A stretch of 64,000 nucleotides of DNA from Halobiforma lacisalsi AJ5 (GTDB lineage Archaea > Halobacteriota > Halobacteria > Halobacteriales > Natrialbaceae). The position numbers were made by a program, and so were the translations under genes. This document shows, in pieces, positions 23,861 to 34,505 of the stretch; position 1 is the stretch's first letter, and every line of letters starts with the position of its first letter. The notes beneath the pieces are model-generated. The model was not told the DNA's origin and did not search any database. It saw nothing but the letters and a program-made list of their open reading frames with translations. The stretch spans positions 2,914,001 to 2,978,000 of the forward strand of contig NZ_CP019285.1 of assembly GCF_000226975.2 (NCBI RefSeq), given 5' to 3'.

Positions 23861-26308
23861 ATGACTGACGACGCCGACCCGCAGGCCGTCGCGGAGGCGA
23901 CCACTTCGTTCCTCGCGGACCGCGACGACGGGGAACAGGCGCTCGAGGCCGTCTTCGAGGTCGACGTGGCGTCGGAGACGTGGACGTTCGACGATGTGGC
24001 ACTCAATTCCGGGACGTTCAGGGAGCTGATTTCTCGCGGAATCGTGGAGAAGGCCGACGGCGAGTATCGGGTGGCGGACATCGAGACGGTGAGGGCCGTC
24101 CTCGCCGGGGAAGAGGTTACGTCGATGGGAGCAACGGACCGCGGATTTGCCCTCGACTACGAAGTCGATCTCCGGGCGCTCTCGGCGCTGGTCGGCGCAT
24201 TGGTTGTCGTCGCCGTGGCTCGCATGCTCTCCTACGGGAGCGTCTTTCAGCGCGGGTACGTCGTGTCGCCGGGGAACGATCCCTACTACTTTCGCTACTG
24301 GCTGGAAGATCGACTTACCGAGTCGTCGGGGCTGACGGATTAAGGCGTGTTCGTGGATGCACCGCACGGTATCTCGGGGCGGCGTCCGGCCACGCACGCG
24401 ACCAACTGGTTTTTCGCCGAGTTGCTCGGCGGTGGGCAGGGAGCGGCCGATACGGTCGCTGCGTGGCTGCCCGTCGTCGCGTCGGTCGCGCTCGGACTGC
24501 TGATCTACAAGCTCGCCGTGTTGCTCACGCGAGACGTGCGCGTCGGTGTAGCATCGGTACTCGTCTTCGCCGTGATGCCCGTCAATGCGGTGTACACGAG
24601 CCTCGGTTTCCTTGATCACAATCTGCATCAGTACTTCTGGCTCGGAGTGACGCTGCTGTCGCTGGGCTGGCTTGCCGTCGATCTACAACGGCAGTCCGTA
24701 GGCGGCAACGGCGGACAGGACCACGATTGTGTCTATGGGCATCTTCGAGCACCTGCGACGTGGGTCGTCGCTATCGTCTTCGGAATCTCGGTCGCCGCCG
24801 GTACGCACGCCTGGGGCGGTTCGCCGTTACTGCTGATTCCTCTTGCTGGCTATATCGCGTTGCGGGCTGCGATGGACGCTCGAGAAAACATCTCTCCGGT
24901 CCTCGCGGCGCTTCCCGTCCTTGGCGGCCTGCTTATCGGAAGTACGATCTCGATCGCGTTGAACGTCCGCTGGGGCTGGCACGCGCAGTTCGTCTCGATG
25001 ACGCCCGCGATGGTGTTGGCCGGCGGGCTCGTTGTGACAGCTGCCGGGGAGTTATGGCGCCGGCTCGAGATCCACCTCGGCGGGTTGCTGGCCGTCGAGG
25101 CGCTCGTCGCGGTCGCCGGGTTGTACGCCTTCCGTCGGTTGCGTCCCGAAGACTAGCTGGAAGCCAGGTCGTGGATCGACGATCTGATCGCTCGAGACTT
25201 CGCGACCGAAACCGGGTCGCTGTTCTCGACGGAGTACGCCGTCTTCTTCGGACCGCTGTACCAGCTCGGCGTCGGCTTCTACCTCGGCCTGGCCGTGCTC
25301 GGATTCGTCGCCTGGGTCGTGTATCGGCGGTACGAACCCGGCTGGCTGCTCGTCGGGACCTACGTCGGGTATCTCCTCGTGCTGGCCGGCATTCAGGTAC
25401 GGTTCGCCGGGCAACTCGCGATTCCGCTCGCGATTCTGGGCGGCTTCGGCGTCGTCTACGTGCTCTCGGCGGTGGACCTGGCGTGACGGCCAGCGTTGCT
25501 TCGCGGCACGTCGCCGACGGGTAACCGTGCGGGCGCGCCATCAGTCGCCTCCGACGGCGGGCAACTCGAGCCCTCGATCTCGCTGCCGGATCGACGGGCG
25601 ACGGTCTACGTCGTCGGGATCGGACTGCTGGTGTTCGGACTCAGCTTGGTCTACGTACCTAGCCTGATCGCCGATACTACTTACAGCGATGGGGAAGTGG
25701 CGGCGCTCGAGGCGATCGACGAGCACGCCGCAGCGAACGAGCGGGCGTATCCGGAGAATTATGTGCTGAGCGAATGGGGCGACAGCCGGATGTACAATCA
25801 CTTCGTGAACGGGGAGTCAGAGAGGTACGGCTACGCGCAAAGTAATTATGAGGAGTTCATCACGGATTCTGATGCCGACAGCTGGTACGACCAGTTCGAG
25901 GGTCGCGTCGGCTACGTCGTCGTGACCAGCGTTGATAGCGAGATGCCGGCCGAGAGAACGTACTCGCAGTTGTTTGACGAGTATGGTGCTGGTGGGAACG
26001 AAACAGATGGCGTCGCACACTATCAGACGCTTTTCGTTGACGACGACGTTGTCGCATATGCAGTTGTTCCCGGTGCAACCCTCGAAGTGTCTGGCAAGTC
26101 GGGTGAGGAAGTGTCTCTCGAGATGGAGGTATCTGTGTCCGGCGAATCGTTCATGTACGTGCGCCAGACCGTTATTGGCGACAATGGGCAAGGAACAGTG
26201 ACTGTTCCCTATGGTGGTGAGTACTCGGTCGGCAACAAGACGGTAACTGTTACCGAGGAGGATGTGCTAACCGGGCAGGCGGTTACTGTCGCAAAGAACA
26301 GTTCATGA
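23861..26308 (+). pseudogene. aglB: aglB-like oligosaccharyltransferase with three in-frame stops
   Basis: One continuous frame of 815 codons is colinear with the intact 824-residue AglB-type protein at 53320-55794, apart from stops at 24341 (TAA), 25154 (TAG) and 25484 (TGA). No frameshift separates the pieces. Conserved features remain: the N-terminal domain (ETWTFDDVALNSGTF), the first loop motif SPGNDPYYFRYW, many membrane segments, and the WGDSRMYNHFVNGE motif equivalent to the STT3 WWDYG region. At the second stop the intact gene has Trp (RPEDW), and at the third probably Arg (DLAR). Most likely a recently silenced copy; readthrough or reinitiation is possible but unsupported. Confidence 0.85.
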
Positions 26309-26516
26309 CCAGGAGTGATCGGGCGCTCGAGTGGATGATAAACTGGTTAGAAGCGCACGCGGCTATGAGGTTAGGTGTAGCTTCGAGGACTCTTTGACCC
26401 ATGCCCAGTCGAAAATTCAACTATATAATTAAATACAACAACAAACAAGGTAATTATAATACAGATATTATTGTTGGGGTAGGAATTCCTCTTAAACTAG
26501 AATAGCTGTTGAATGG

Positions 26517-28028
26517 CTATCGGGCAATTTCAACCAATGTAGTTATATACTTCTCAATTGAGTTTGGAAGCTGTTGGATAATTTTATTAACTTCGCTTTT
26601 GTGAATTATTTCGAATTTGATCATCAAGGTTGCGTAGACCATAAATCCAATGGGGGGAACAATTAATAGAGAAAGAAGAGATGAGTCAATTACTGAGGAA
26701 ACACCGAAAATAACTACGCCGGCGATCATGGCAACAGTTGTAATCCTCCAAAATCGAAGATCAGCTATCGGATTATAGCCTATTTGTCGTGCTGCATATA
26801 TATGGAGGATCATCATAGAACCATAGCCAATACTTGTTGCGATTGCAGCACCTACCATTTCATATCGAGGAATAAGTAAGATATTTAGACAAAGATTCAC
26901 TAACGCGGCAGTTCCAGTTGCTACAATTAAGATCGGAAGTTCTCCTTTCCCTTGACCTACTGCGAATATCGGGCGAGCAAGTGAAAATCCAATGACACCT
27001 GGAAGCAGGAGAAGGAGCGGAAGGACGACTGGTTCAAATTCGGATCCAAAATAAAAGGGAACAAAATCGTCAGCAAGTACTGCGAGGCCAATCGCGAGTA
27101 AGATAACAAGTGAGAGATTATGCCGAGTTATTTGGGAAACCATCATTGTAATTCGATCTGTCCGCCCTTTTGCCCAAAGTTCTGATGTAGAATGTAAGAG
27201 AACCATCTGCAGTGCGTTAGGAACAAACCATAGGAACTCGGCAATGGTGAGCGCAGCACGGTAATACCCGGTAGCTTCGCTACCGGCTAGTGGCCTTAAC
27301 AGGAGAATATCAATATGGTATAGCGAAGAAGTGAGTAATATCAGAATGACACTGAGACCATTAAATGAGAGTAATTCTTGTTTTGGAAAGTCAGGAGGGG
27401 TTTTATCGAAAATTTTCCTAAGGTTGATTCGATTGGATAATATTCTAAATGCTAGAAATGAAACAGTGAGACTAGCAATGACATGACCTGTGAGAATACC
27501 GACAACTCCATGTCCAAAATAAGTAAGTGAGAGTCCTATAAGAGCAAAGATTACTTTTCTCAGTATATTAAGCGGTTCACTTTGGTTTTCGAATCCAAGT
27601 CCCATTAGTCCTCCACGAGCAAGCGAGTACGTTTGACGGATTATGATTAAACTACTGAGAAGATAAAAATAGACGGTAAATTCTGGACTGAACAATTGTT
27701 TGGAGAAACCTGCCCATGAGAAAACAGCATAGATGATGGACACAAATATTGCTAGTCCAAACGCAATACGGAGATAAAATCCAAAGACATATTCGGTCCA
27801 ATTCGGGTGATCTCTTTCCTCTGCAATGTACTTTCGCATTCCATCGAAAATTCCCGCATTAGCGAGAACCATGGTGACTCCTAAAACGGAAAGGAGGAAC
27901 GCGTAATCGCCGTATTGGGCGCTACCAAGTAAGCGGACGAGAATGGGTGTTGTTAGTAACCCAATGAGGAGTACAGTGACTTTTGCTCCAAGGATTGAGA
28001 TGAATCCTCGGAGCACATTCGTTCGCAT
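26517..28028 (-). CDS. Wzx-type polysaccharide/lipid-linked glycan flippase
   Basis: 503 residues with about 12-14 hydrophobic segments across the whole length, the size and pattern of MATE/MVF-superfamily flippases. The opening GFISILGAKVTVLLIGLLTT and the ATGYYRAALTIAEFLWFVPN region are typical of the polysaccharide biosynthesis protein family. It would move the lipid-linked glycan to the outer face. Its 12-bp distance from the methyltransferase gene upstream suggests one transcript. The gene is clearly AT-richer than the flanking regions. Confidence 0.85.
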   Translation of the reverse strand: MRTNVLRGFISILGAKVTVLLIGLLTTPILVRLLGSAQYGDYAFLLSVLGVTMVLANAGIFDGMRKYIAEERDHPNWTEYVFGFYLRIAFGLAIFVSIIYAVFSWAGFSKQLFSPEFTVYFYLLSSLIIIRQTYSLARGGLMGLGFENQSEPLNILRKVIFALIGLSLTYFGHGVVGILTGHVIASLTVSFLAFRILSNRINLRKIFDKTPPDFPKQELLSFNGLSVILILLTSSLYHIDILLLRPLAGSEATGYYRAALTIAEFLWFVPNALQMVLLHSTSELWAKGRTDRITMMVSQITRHNLSLVILLAIGLAVLADDFVPFYFGSEFEPVVLPLLLLLPGVIGFSLARPIFAVGQGKGELPILIVATGTAALVNLCLNILLIPRYEMVGAAIATSIGYGSMMILHIYAARQIGYNPIADLRFWRITTVAMIAGVVIFGVSSVIDSSLLSLLIVPPIGFMVYATLMIKFEIIHKSEVNKIIQQLPNSIEKYITTLVEIAR

Positions 28029-28040
28029 TCTCCTTTACAG

Positions 28041-28874
28041 CTATCTCGACGCTCGTAAAAAGAATTCGCTTCCGCGTGAGGAAATCTTGGTAACATCGAA
28101 TCCAGATTCCTCAAGGAATACATGCACCTCAGATGCGCTATCTCCGAATTTAGGAAGTTTCTCTGGATGGACCTCAATATATGCGAGCCGAACATGATTT
28201 CGGAACGTCTCACTTAAACCACGGAGTACTAACATCTCTGCACCTTCGACATCAATCTTCATGACCGTTGGATTCGGCAGTCCGTGTCGGTCAATTATTG
28301 TATCACCTCGAGCCATCTTAACTTCGATCGTTTCTGTCTCTTGGTCGGTAGCAATCATGTGCTCGCCTTCTCCCGCTTCGTTACCTGAAAGTGATAGATC
28401 AATTGTTCCATCAGAATCTGAGAGAGCTATATCTATAACATTGGCATCAGTATTATTTAATTTGATATTCTCACGTAGCCTATCTACATTCTGTGGTTCC
28501 GGTTCGAAGGCGACAATCTGTCCTGGTCCGAGTTTTGAGGCAATAAAACAGGTATAGGTGCCGACGTTCGCACCTACATCGTAAACTATGTCATCTGGCT
28601 CAAGAGAGCAGAGTAAATCCTCTAAGATCGATTCTTCCCCAGAAAGATCGCGAAAACGAATAAACTCAGTATAATTATTAATCTTGAATTTTGCCGTTTG
28701 GTTTGAAACTGTATATCCCTGTATATTGTTTGAAAGTCGATAAACTAACTTCCAGTATGGGCCTGAAAGATAATTATTAAGGCCTGTATGTCGAACTGCT
28801 TGACGGAGATGGCCTCTATAAATCCTGTCCCTCGCTTTACGTAGCAATGACCCTAAATTCAAAAATTTGGTCAT
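28041..28874 (-). CDS. FkbM-family methyltransferase
   Basis: 277 residues from ATG 28874. The SAM-binding motif VYDVGANVGTYT (about 98-109), acidic end of strand 2 (VAFEPEP) and the family motif MKIDVEGAEMLVLRGL near residue 210 identify a class I, FkbM-type O-methyltransferase. In glycan clusters these methylate sugar hydroxyls. The first 40 residues are basic and may contact a membrane or partner. The sugar acceptor cannot be deduced. Confidence 0.85.
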   Translation of the reverse strand: MTKFLNLGSLLRKARDRIYRGHLRQAVRHTGLNNYLSGPYWKLVYRLSNNIQGYTVSNQTAKFKINNYTEFIRFRDLSGEESILEDLLCSLEPDDIVYDVGANVGTYTCFIASKLGPGQIVAFEPEPQNVDRLRENIKLNNTDANVIDIALSDSDGTIDLSLSGNEAGEGEHMIATDQETETIEVKMARGDTIIDRHGLPNPTVMKIDVEGAEMLVLRGLSETFRNHVRLAYIEVHPEKLPKFGDSASEVHVFLEESGFDVTKISSRGSEFFLRASR

Positions 28875-28964
28875 AGTTATTCGGATATCAACCAACACTC
28901 ATCAGTTAATCGTTTTGCTCTTGAATTGAAGCCATCATAACCCCTGCACATCAGAACACAAACA

Positions 28965-29858
28965 CTAAAAGTATTGATAAATGGGTTTAATCATATCCCT
29001 CAGAGCCGGGTATTGTTTTAATTTTTTATCTATATGGTGTACAATAATAATTTTCCAATTATAATCCTTAGGTTGATAATCGTGATAGGGGGTTTTACTT
29101 AAATAGTCCCACCAATCTTGTTTGAATGGACGAACAGTTCTGTAATACCAAGGCTTGTTACCTCCAGTAAAATGAACTATTTTCGGGTCCAGTTCGTGGT
29201 CACTTTCATCATATTTCTCTATCCATTCTTGCATCATGTTGTATTTTGGGTGAAATGTTTTCCAAAACCCTTCTTCATGAATGATCTCATTCAATATCTT
29301 TTGGAGCGGCAATCGCATGTTATGGTTTTCTTCAATATATTCAAGGCATTTTTCTTCGATCTCACATTCCCTCCATTTTTCCAAGTTGATTAACATCACT
29401 CCTGTATTATACCATAAATTATCAATCGATAATCCTTCAAAAGGGGAAATGAGTTCTAAATGAGGCACAGCTCCAATCATAGCTCCCTCCAATTCTTTAT
29501 TCATCAGATCACCAATTGAACTAACTATTAATGTATCACAATCAATGTATAGAACTTTATTTATATCCTCTGGCAGTAGTGTACCTAATAGTATCCGGTA
29601 GTAAATACCTTTAGTCAAATGCCTTGGTTCAGGATAATCAGCAAACAGATCGTCATTTATAGTAATATAATTTATATTTATGCCGCCGTGAACATCGTGT
29701 AAATAATCAATATTCTCGTCAAACATTTCATTTTTCTCATTACATATTATATATATGTTAGCATTTATCGATCTATTATTTTCCAATAAAGAGTATATTG
29801 AATTATATAACGGGATCCAATAATTTTCATCAGTTGCATATACTATGTTCTTGGTCAT
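28965..29858 (-). CDS. glycosyltransferase family 8
   Basis: 297 residues with the GT8 landmarks: NIVYATDENYW at the N-terminus (nucleotide-sugar binding), the metal-binding DxD at D106/D108 (LYIDCDTL), YNTGVMLINL, and HFTGGNKPWYY near residue 230. GT8 enzymes are retaining transferases that use UDP-glucose or UDP-galactose. The gene is strongly AT-rich (many AAT, ATA, TTA codons), unlike haloarchaeal genes and a sign of transfer. It is cytoplasmic and would extend the lipid-linked glycan. Confidence 0.85.
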   Translation of the reverse strand: MTKNIVYATDENYWIPLYNSIYSLLENNRSINANIYIICNEKNEMFDENIDYLHDVHGGININYITINDDLFADYPEPRHLTKGIYYRILLGTLLPEDINKVLYIDCDTLIVSSIGDLMNKELEGAMIGAVPHLELISPFEGLSIDNLWYNTGVMLINLEKWRECEIEEKCLEYIEENHNMRLPLQKILNEIIHEEGFWKTFHPKYNMMQEWIEKYDESDHELDPKIVHFTGGNKPWYYRTVRPFKQDWWDYLSKTPYHDYQPKDYNWKIIIVHHIDKKLKQYPALRDMIKPIYQYF

Positions 29859-29899
29859 TTCTTATGCTGCATACAAGTGATTCAAAAGTACTTCGTTGT

Positions 29900-30360
29900 A
29901 ACGGATCCACTTTCACTCTATTGGATCGTCTAGTTAGGGCGGTTGAGAACCGAGCAAGTCGTAGAGTCTTGGACATGCAACTCACAGGCCTGCTCAACGG
30001 GTCTTACGCGACGAATTTAGGAGAATTTATGCTCATGGTTGATTCTTAATGCAATGGTTGGACGACGAAGCGCCGATCCTGCCGCTGAATTTGTTCACAG
30101 ATTAACCGAGATAGACGATCTCTCCGAGGTGTGATTTTCATCGAATGCTACGGCTATCGGCCTGCTCCCTCGACCCGGACTGAGCTTGACCATGTCGAGA
30201 GACCTGATTGAAAGTGGTTTCATACTCTCAAAATACGGATCGACCATCCTTGTGGGTGGCCAATTGGGCCAGCGGCAGAGAAACAGTTCCTACACTACTA
30301 CAAGACACAATCATCATATAGTGCTAAATTAGACAGCGCCCTGAAGGGAGTTTTACTTTA
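29900..30360 (+). pseudogene. decayed transposase-like sequence
   Basis: Translated pieces in different plus-strand frames resemble one transposase: RLVRAVENRASRRVLDMQLT near 29930, then KWFHTLKIRIDHPCGWP and KQFLHYYKTQ near 30210-30310. The last two echo the end of rve-type transposases (TLKMRID...FxHYYNxQRPHQ). Stops and shifts separate them, so nothing is functional. Confidence is limited because the pieces are short. Confidence 0.4.
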
Positions 30361-30396
30361 AGATAGCCAACTCCGAACTCACTTCCGACCTATAAG

Positions 30397-31722
30397 TCAA
30401 ACTTTGGAATCTTTTCGAACACTGGCATGGACAGTAGTTGCCCATATAGTAACAAATAGCGTAATAATGCGCTGGTTATAAACTATCTGATCTGTGATAC
30501 CATATAATATTGCAGCTGCTACCAGCCCAATTGAAACTGACGCGAGTAATTTATCTATAGAATCCCCATTACCATTTCCGTGTAATACTAACGTGGATCT
30601 TCGCACAATCGCTGCATAAAAGAGTGTGAAAACAAAAGCGCCACTAATCCCATATCGAAATATAATTGAAATCCATTCACCATCAGTTCCTCCAAACTCT
30701 TTGAAATATAACCAATTTGGCCCATGACCTATAAAATAGGTTACTGTGTTACTTTCAAAATTTCTAAATAGATCCCTCCAAATTTCGAAGCGAATTCCTA
30801 GTGTAGAGAGATCACGAACTTGGAGCAATACATTATATCTATTCGGGAGAAATCCGAAGTATAGGAGTAGGGTAAACAAGATAATTCCGAAGATTACGAA
30901 AAATAGTATCTTTCCAATCCCTTCATTTTCAGAATAGAACATTAATGCAAATGATATAGCTAAGGCTGCAATAAGAGCAATTAATCCCGTTCGTGACTGC
31001 GTGAATACTAATGTGAAAAAACCAACCATTGTTGTAAATATACACAAACAAACGAGCCATGAGTTATAATTCCTATTGTAGTAATGGTGATAAAGGAGTG
31101 AGGTTGAAATTACTATTCCAGGAACTAGCAAAATCGCAAACCTATTTGGATTTACAGCTGTTCCAAAAATACGTGTTTGATTAATAAGGGTATCCACATG
31201 GACTCCTGCGTAATATCTTACAAAAGGAACTGCCTCTGGACCTAGGTAAAGAATAAGACCGGATTGAATCAGACTTAGTAGTGATGCCAAAAGCGTGAAT
31301 AAAACAATTAATAATGTTATATGGTAACGGTGGCGAGGTTCCTCTGTCAAATAATAAATAAAAACAATTATTGCAATTATTCTTAGCGGGTGTAATAATT
31401 CAGTTACTGACTGGGGTGCAACTGGAATATTGAGGAACACTGATTGATATACCATACATATACTAATAAATATTATAAAGGGGACCAAATACAGGGCTAA
31501 TCGTGGAACGACAAGATGGGAGTATGAAAACTGTACTGGTAAGGCTATACCCGCGAGAAATAGTAGTATAATTAGATCTTCAGGGCGGAAAACTGAGAGG
31601 ACTGGTATAAAAAATACTAGCCCTAAAAATAATAATTTAATGTTATAGGATATAGTTTCATTTAAGTATTTTTCTGAGTTATGTTCCGAAACTTCCATTG
31701 AATTATCTTTTCTCATAAACAT
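30397..31722 (-). CDS. O-antigen ligase/polymerase-type membrane protein (Wzy-like)
   Basis: 441 residues with roughly 10-12 membrane segments and a large loop (about 150-200 and 320-360). TQSRTGLIALIAALA is the conserved signature of the O-antigen ligase/Wzy superfamily, and the loop GHGPNWLYFKEFGGTDGEWI is characteristic of the later periplasmic loop. It could polymerise repeat units or transfer glycan to a lipid or protein. It overlaps the upstream glycosyltransferase gene by 10 bp. AT-rich. Confidence 0.8.
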   Translation of the reverse strand: MFMRKDNSMEVSEHNSEKYLNETISYNIKLLFLGLVFFIPVLSVFRPEDLIILLFLAGIALPVQFSYSHLVVPRLALYLVPFIIFISICMVYQSVFLNIPVAPQSVTELLHPLRIIAIIVFIYYLTEEPRHRYHITLLIVLFTLLASLLSLIQSGLILYLGPEAVPFVRYYAGVHVDTLINQTRIFGTAVNPNRFAILLVPGIVISTSLLYHHYYNRNYNSWLVCLCIFTTMVGFFTLVFTQSRTGLIALIAALAISFALMFYSENEGIGKILFFVIFGIILFTLLLYFGFLPNRYNVLLQVRDLSTLGIRFEIWRDLFRNFESNTVTYFIGHGPNWLYFKEFGGTDGEWISIIFRYGISGAFVFTLFYAAIVRRSTLVLHGNGNGDSIDKLLASVSIGLVAAAILYGITDQIVYNQRIITLFVTIWATTVHASVRKDSKV

Positions 31723-32816
31723 TCTTTTAGTAATTCTTCATACTTTTGAACTGCGCGTTCAATAGTAAATTCAGTAGCACGTTCGTGAAGTCTGGCGTAG
31801 TTCTCTGAATTCTTAAGAGAATTAGATATTGCATTTGCGAGTGCTATTTCATCACCAACAGGAACCAATGTACCATAAGTCCCACCGTCCAGGACTTCTG
31901 ATGGGCCATACGGACAATCAGTTGATACTACTGGTGTACCTGTCCCCAATGCTTCAATTAGCACTAGAGATAATCCCTCTATTTTCGAAGATAATACAAA
32001 TAGATCAGAGTGATACATATAATCAAATGGGTCCTTGATAAATCCAGGCATCCATATATGCTCAGACACCCCTAACTGGTCTGCTAGATCTTTATACTTT
32101 TCTGTAAGTTCTCCTTCTCCTAATAAGACTAATCGCGCATTATGTTCTGGCGGCAGTTTAGCAAATGATTTTATTAATGTTGTATAGTCCTTTTGTTCAA
32201 CATGCCTCCCTGCACTCATTATAGTGGAGACATTCTCATTTCTAAACCAAGGATGTGCTGGCTGATCATAATCCTTCCCAATAAACTCTTTTTCGAAAAC
32301 AGGATTATAAATCGTCTTAACTTCAGTTTGCGGAAGGTTCGCCCATTTACACACATCTTTTGTGGTCCCCTTAGAGACACCAACAATATGGTCTGCATAT
32401 TTATAAGTTATCTGTGCCAAAATCCGATCTCGCTTCGCTGTTAATGAATTTTTCTTTGATAGCGTTGTATGCTCTGTGACCAAAGTGACAGCTGGATCAC
32501 CAGCTATTTTGTTCGCTATGATTGATAGGATATTAGCTTGAGTCATAATAGATATTATTGTATCTGGCTTAGTGCTGTGTATATAACGAACTAGAGATTG
32601 TAAACTCCACCGAGCTCTTTCTACACCAAGGTCTACAGTATTTACTCTGTTAGGTATATCTTCTACCATCTTCCCCTGCCTATTTAATAAAACCATATCT
32701 ACATCGTAACCTAAATCGGAAAACCCTTTAGATAAATTGATTGCAACCCTCTCTGCACCACCAATAGCAAGGTTTCCAATGAATATGGTTATCTTTATGT
32801 TTGATTTCTTTTCCAT
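31713..32816 (-). CDS. glycosyltransferase family 4
   Basis: 367 residues with a GT-B fold. The N-terminal half has NLAIGGAERVAINLSKGFSD; the C-terminal half has ARLVLLGEGELTEKYKDLAD and the donor-site EGLSLVLIEALGTGTPVVS (the EX7E motif of retaining GT4 enzymes). Acts in the cytoplasm on a lipid-linked glycan; donor unknown. First gene of the pair with the Wzy-like protein. AT-rich. Confidence 0.88.
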   Translation of the reverse strand: MEKKSNIKITIFIGNLAIGGAERVAINLSKGFSDLGYDVDMVLLNRQGKMVEDIPNRVNTVDLGVERARWSLQSLVRYIHSTKPDTIISIMTQANILSIIANKIAGDPAVTLVTEHTTLSKKNSLTAKRDRILAQITYKYADHIVGVSKGTTKDVCKWANLPQTEVKTIYNPVFEKEFIGKDYDQPAHPWFRNENVSTIMSAGRHVEQKDYTTLIKSFAKLPPEHNARLVLLGEGELTEKYKDLADQLGVSEHIWMPGFIKDPFDYMYHSDLFVLSSKIEGLSLVLIEALGTGTPVVSTDCPYGPSEVLDGGTYGTLVPVGDEIALANAISNSLKNSENYARLHERATEFTIERAVQKYEELLKECL

Positions 32817-33336
32817 TATTGGATCAACCTAATTTTATAGAAGTACACGTTCTATTGGGTATTGAACTCTTCAAATACTGCTATCTGCCTGGTAACCTAT
32901 TATTGTTTGGGTTCTGAGATAGCATTCTACATCTGGATTGAGTCGACGATATTGTCGTAACTTGCTTAACGTCGAATTCAGGCACTGTTTAGTTCTGGAC
33001 CTCTCAACAGGTTTTCCGTTGGAGTTTGAACGTTCGCCCTACTTTTCCCATGAATTATGAATCTGGTCGATATTCATTTGAGAATGTGTAGTACCATACA
33101 GTCAAGACCATTCGCCCTTGATCTCGTTAGTGGTTTCATCAACGAACCTACCGTCGGTATTGCCATCTGCGAATCGCGTTCGCTGTTACCAACTCATGGA
33201 TCTAGTTCAAACCATTCGTAAAAACATTCAATGTTCTAAATCCACTGTATCGTTGTCGCTGAGCTGGTCTGGGATCATCAATTAAGTTAACTTCGCTACT
33301 CAGTCTATTGAATTGGATAGTATATTCAATAATGAT
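32817..33336 (-). pseudogene. non-coding stretch with possible transposase debris
   Basis: No intact frame. On the minus strand near 33106-33180 a short translated piece reads RFADGNTDGRFVDETTNEIK followed by GEWS, which resembles the catalytic VDET...GEW region of haloarchaeal IS6-like transposases. The remaining sequence is not alignable by eye. It may be the relic that brought in one of the flanking glycosyltransferase genes. Confidence 0.28.
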
Positions 33337-34464
33337 CTATACAACTGATTGGAATAGTTTATGGGTGTCTTTAACTGTTTTTTCCCAGGAAAAGTCCCGT
33401 GCCCGATGTTTTCCATCTTTAGCTAACTGTTCTTGTAGTTCTTCACTTGTGAGTATTTTCTCAAGACTTTTCATGAGATCTGTTGGATCATCTGGATCAA
33501 ATAGAAGTGCTGCGTCGTCAACGATCTCAGGAATAGCACTTGTTCTTGAAGCTATTACCGGGGTTTCCGCAGCCATTGATTCCACTAATGGATGTCCAAA
33601 GGTCTCTAGTTTTGAAGGTAATACTGAGACAGTAGCATGAGAAAACAGATATGGTATAGCTTGGTAATCTATGCGACCTAAAAAGACGATATCATCCCCA
33701 ATACCATGTTCCTGAACCAAATCCATTAATGAATTGAAATATGACGGTTTTGGTGTGCCTCCAGCAATAACAAGTGGGTGTTTTTTTTGCAGATCCGTCG
33801 GAAGTTTGGCAAAGCCGTTAATTAGGGCTTCGTAGTTTTTATGAGGATATATCGTCGATACACATAATATATACCCAGGTTCTTTATTAGCTATGTTTTT
33901 CACCTTGTCATCTTGTGGCACAATAGGCTCAGAAAACATATCTACATCAATACCGTGGTATATTAAGGTACACTTTTCAGAATCAATGTCAATAGATGAT
34001 TGTACGAGGTTCTGGAAATATTCAGATACAAAGATTACTTTAGATGATCGACGAGCAGATAATTTAGCGAGACTACGGTGTACGAGATGCCTCAACTGAA
34101 GCTTTAGACTTCGTGACCGATCTACTGCATATGGATTCGGATTTCGGAATGCAATAATGGTTGGACATGGTGATATCAGTGTTGTAATATCTGTGGGTGA
34201 ATATAAAATATCAATATTATATTTTTGTAAATGTAAGGGAAAAAGCAACTGCTCATATAGTAGGCGTAGTAGAATAAAATTCACTGGAAATTTTATTTCT
34301 ATATATTCTATATTACCTTCATCTATTTCAGGGATATCTGACTGGTTACTAGAAACAAAAATGTAATATTGGTCATCTGTCTCTGCCAGTCGAGGAAGTA
34401 CATTTTTTAAATAGGTTGTACCTCCCCCCCTATTGAATGGTAGTCCGTTGACTGCTATATTCAT
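33337..34464 (-). CDS. glycosyltransferase family 4
   Basis: 375 residues, GT-B fold. Starts MNIAVNGLPFNRGGGTTYLK (acceptor/donor loop with GGG), and contains GYILCVSTIYPHKNYEALI and the donor-site stretch LETFGHPLVESMAAETPVIA with two glutamates in the EX7E arrangement, then TSAIPEIVDDAALLFDPDDP. The last motif is common in mannosyl- and rhamnosyl-type enzymes, but the donor cannot be named. Cytoplasmic. Confidence 0.88.
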   Translation of the reverse strand: MNIAVNGLPFNRGGGTTYLKNVLPRLAETDDQYYIFVSSNQSDIPEIDEGNIEYIEIKFPVNFILLRLLYEQLLFPLHLQKYNIDILYSPTDITTLISPCPTIIAFRNPNPYAVDRSRSLKLQLRHLVHRSLAKLSARRSSKVIFVSEYFQNLVQSSIDIDSEKCTLIYHGIDVDMFSEPIVPQDDKVKNIANKEPGYILCVSTIYPHKNYEALINGFAKLPTDLQKKHPLVIAGGTPKPSYFNSLMDLVQEHGIGDDIVFLGRIDYQAIPYLFSHATVSVLPSKLETFGHPLVESMAAETPVIASRTSAIPEIVDDAALLFDPDDPTDLMKSLEKILTSEELQEQLAKDGKHRARDFSWEKTVKDTHKLFQSVV

Positions 34465-34505
34465 ATGATATGGTTGTCTACTAAATAGCTAAATATCCAT
34501 TGGTA

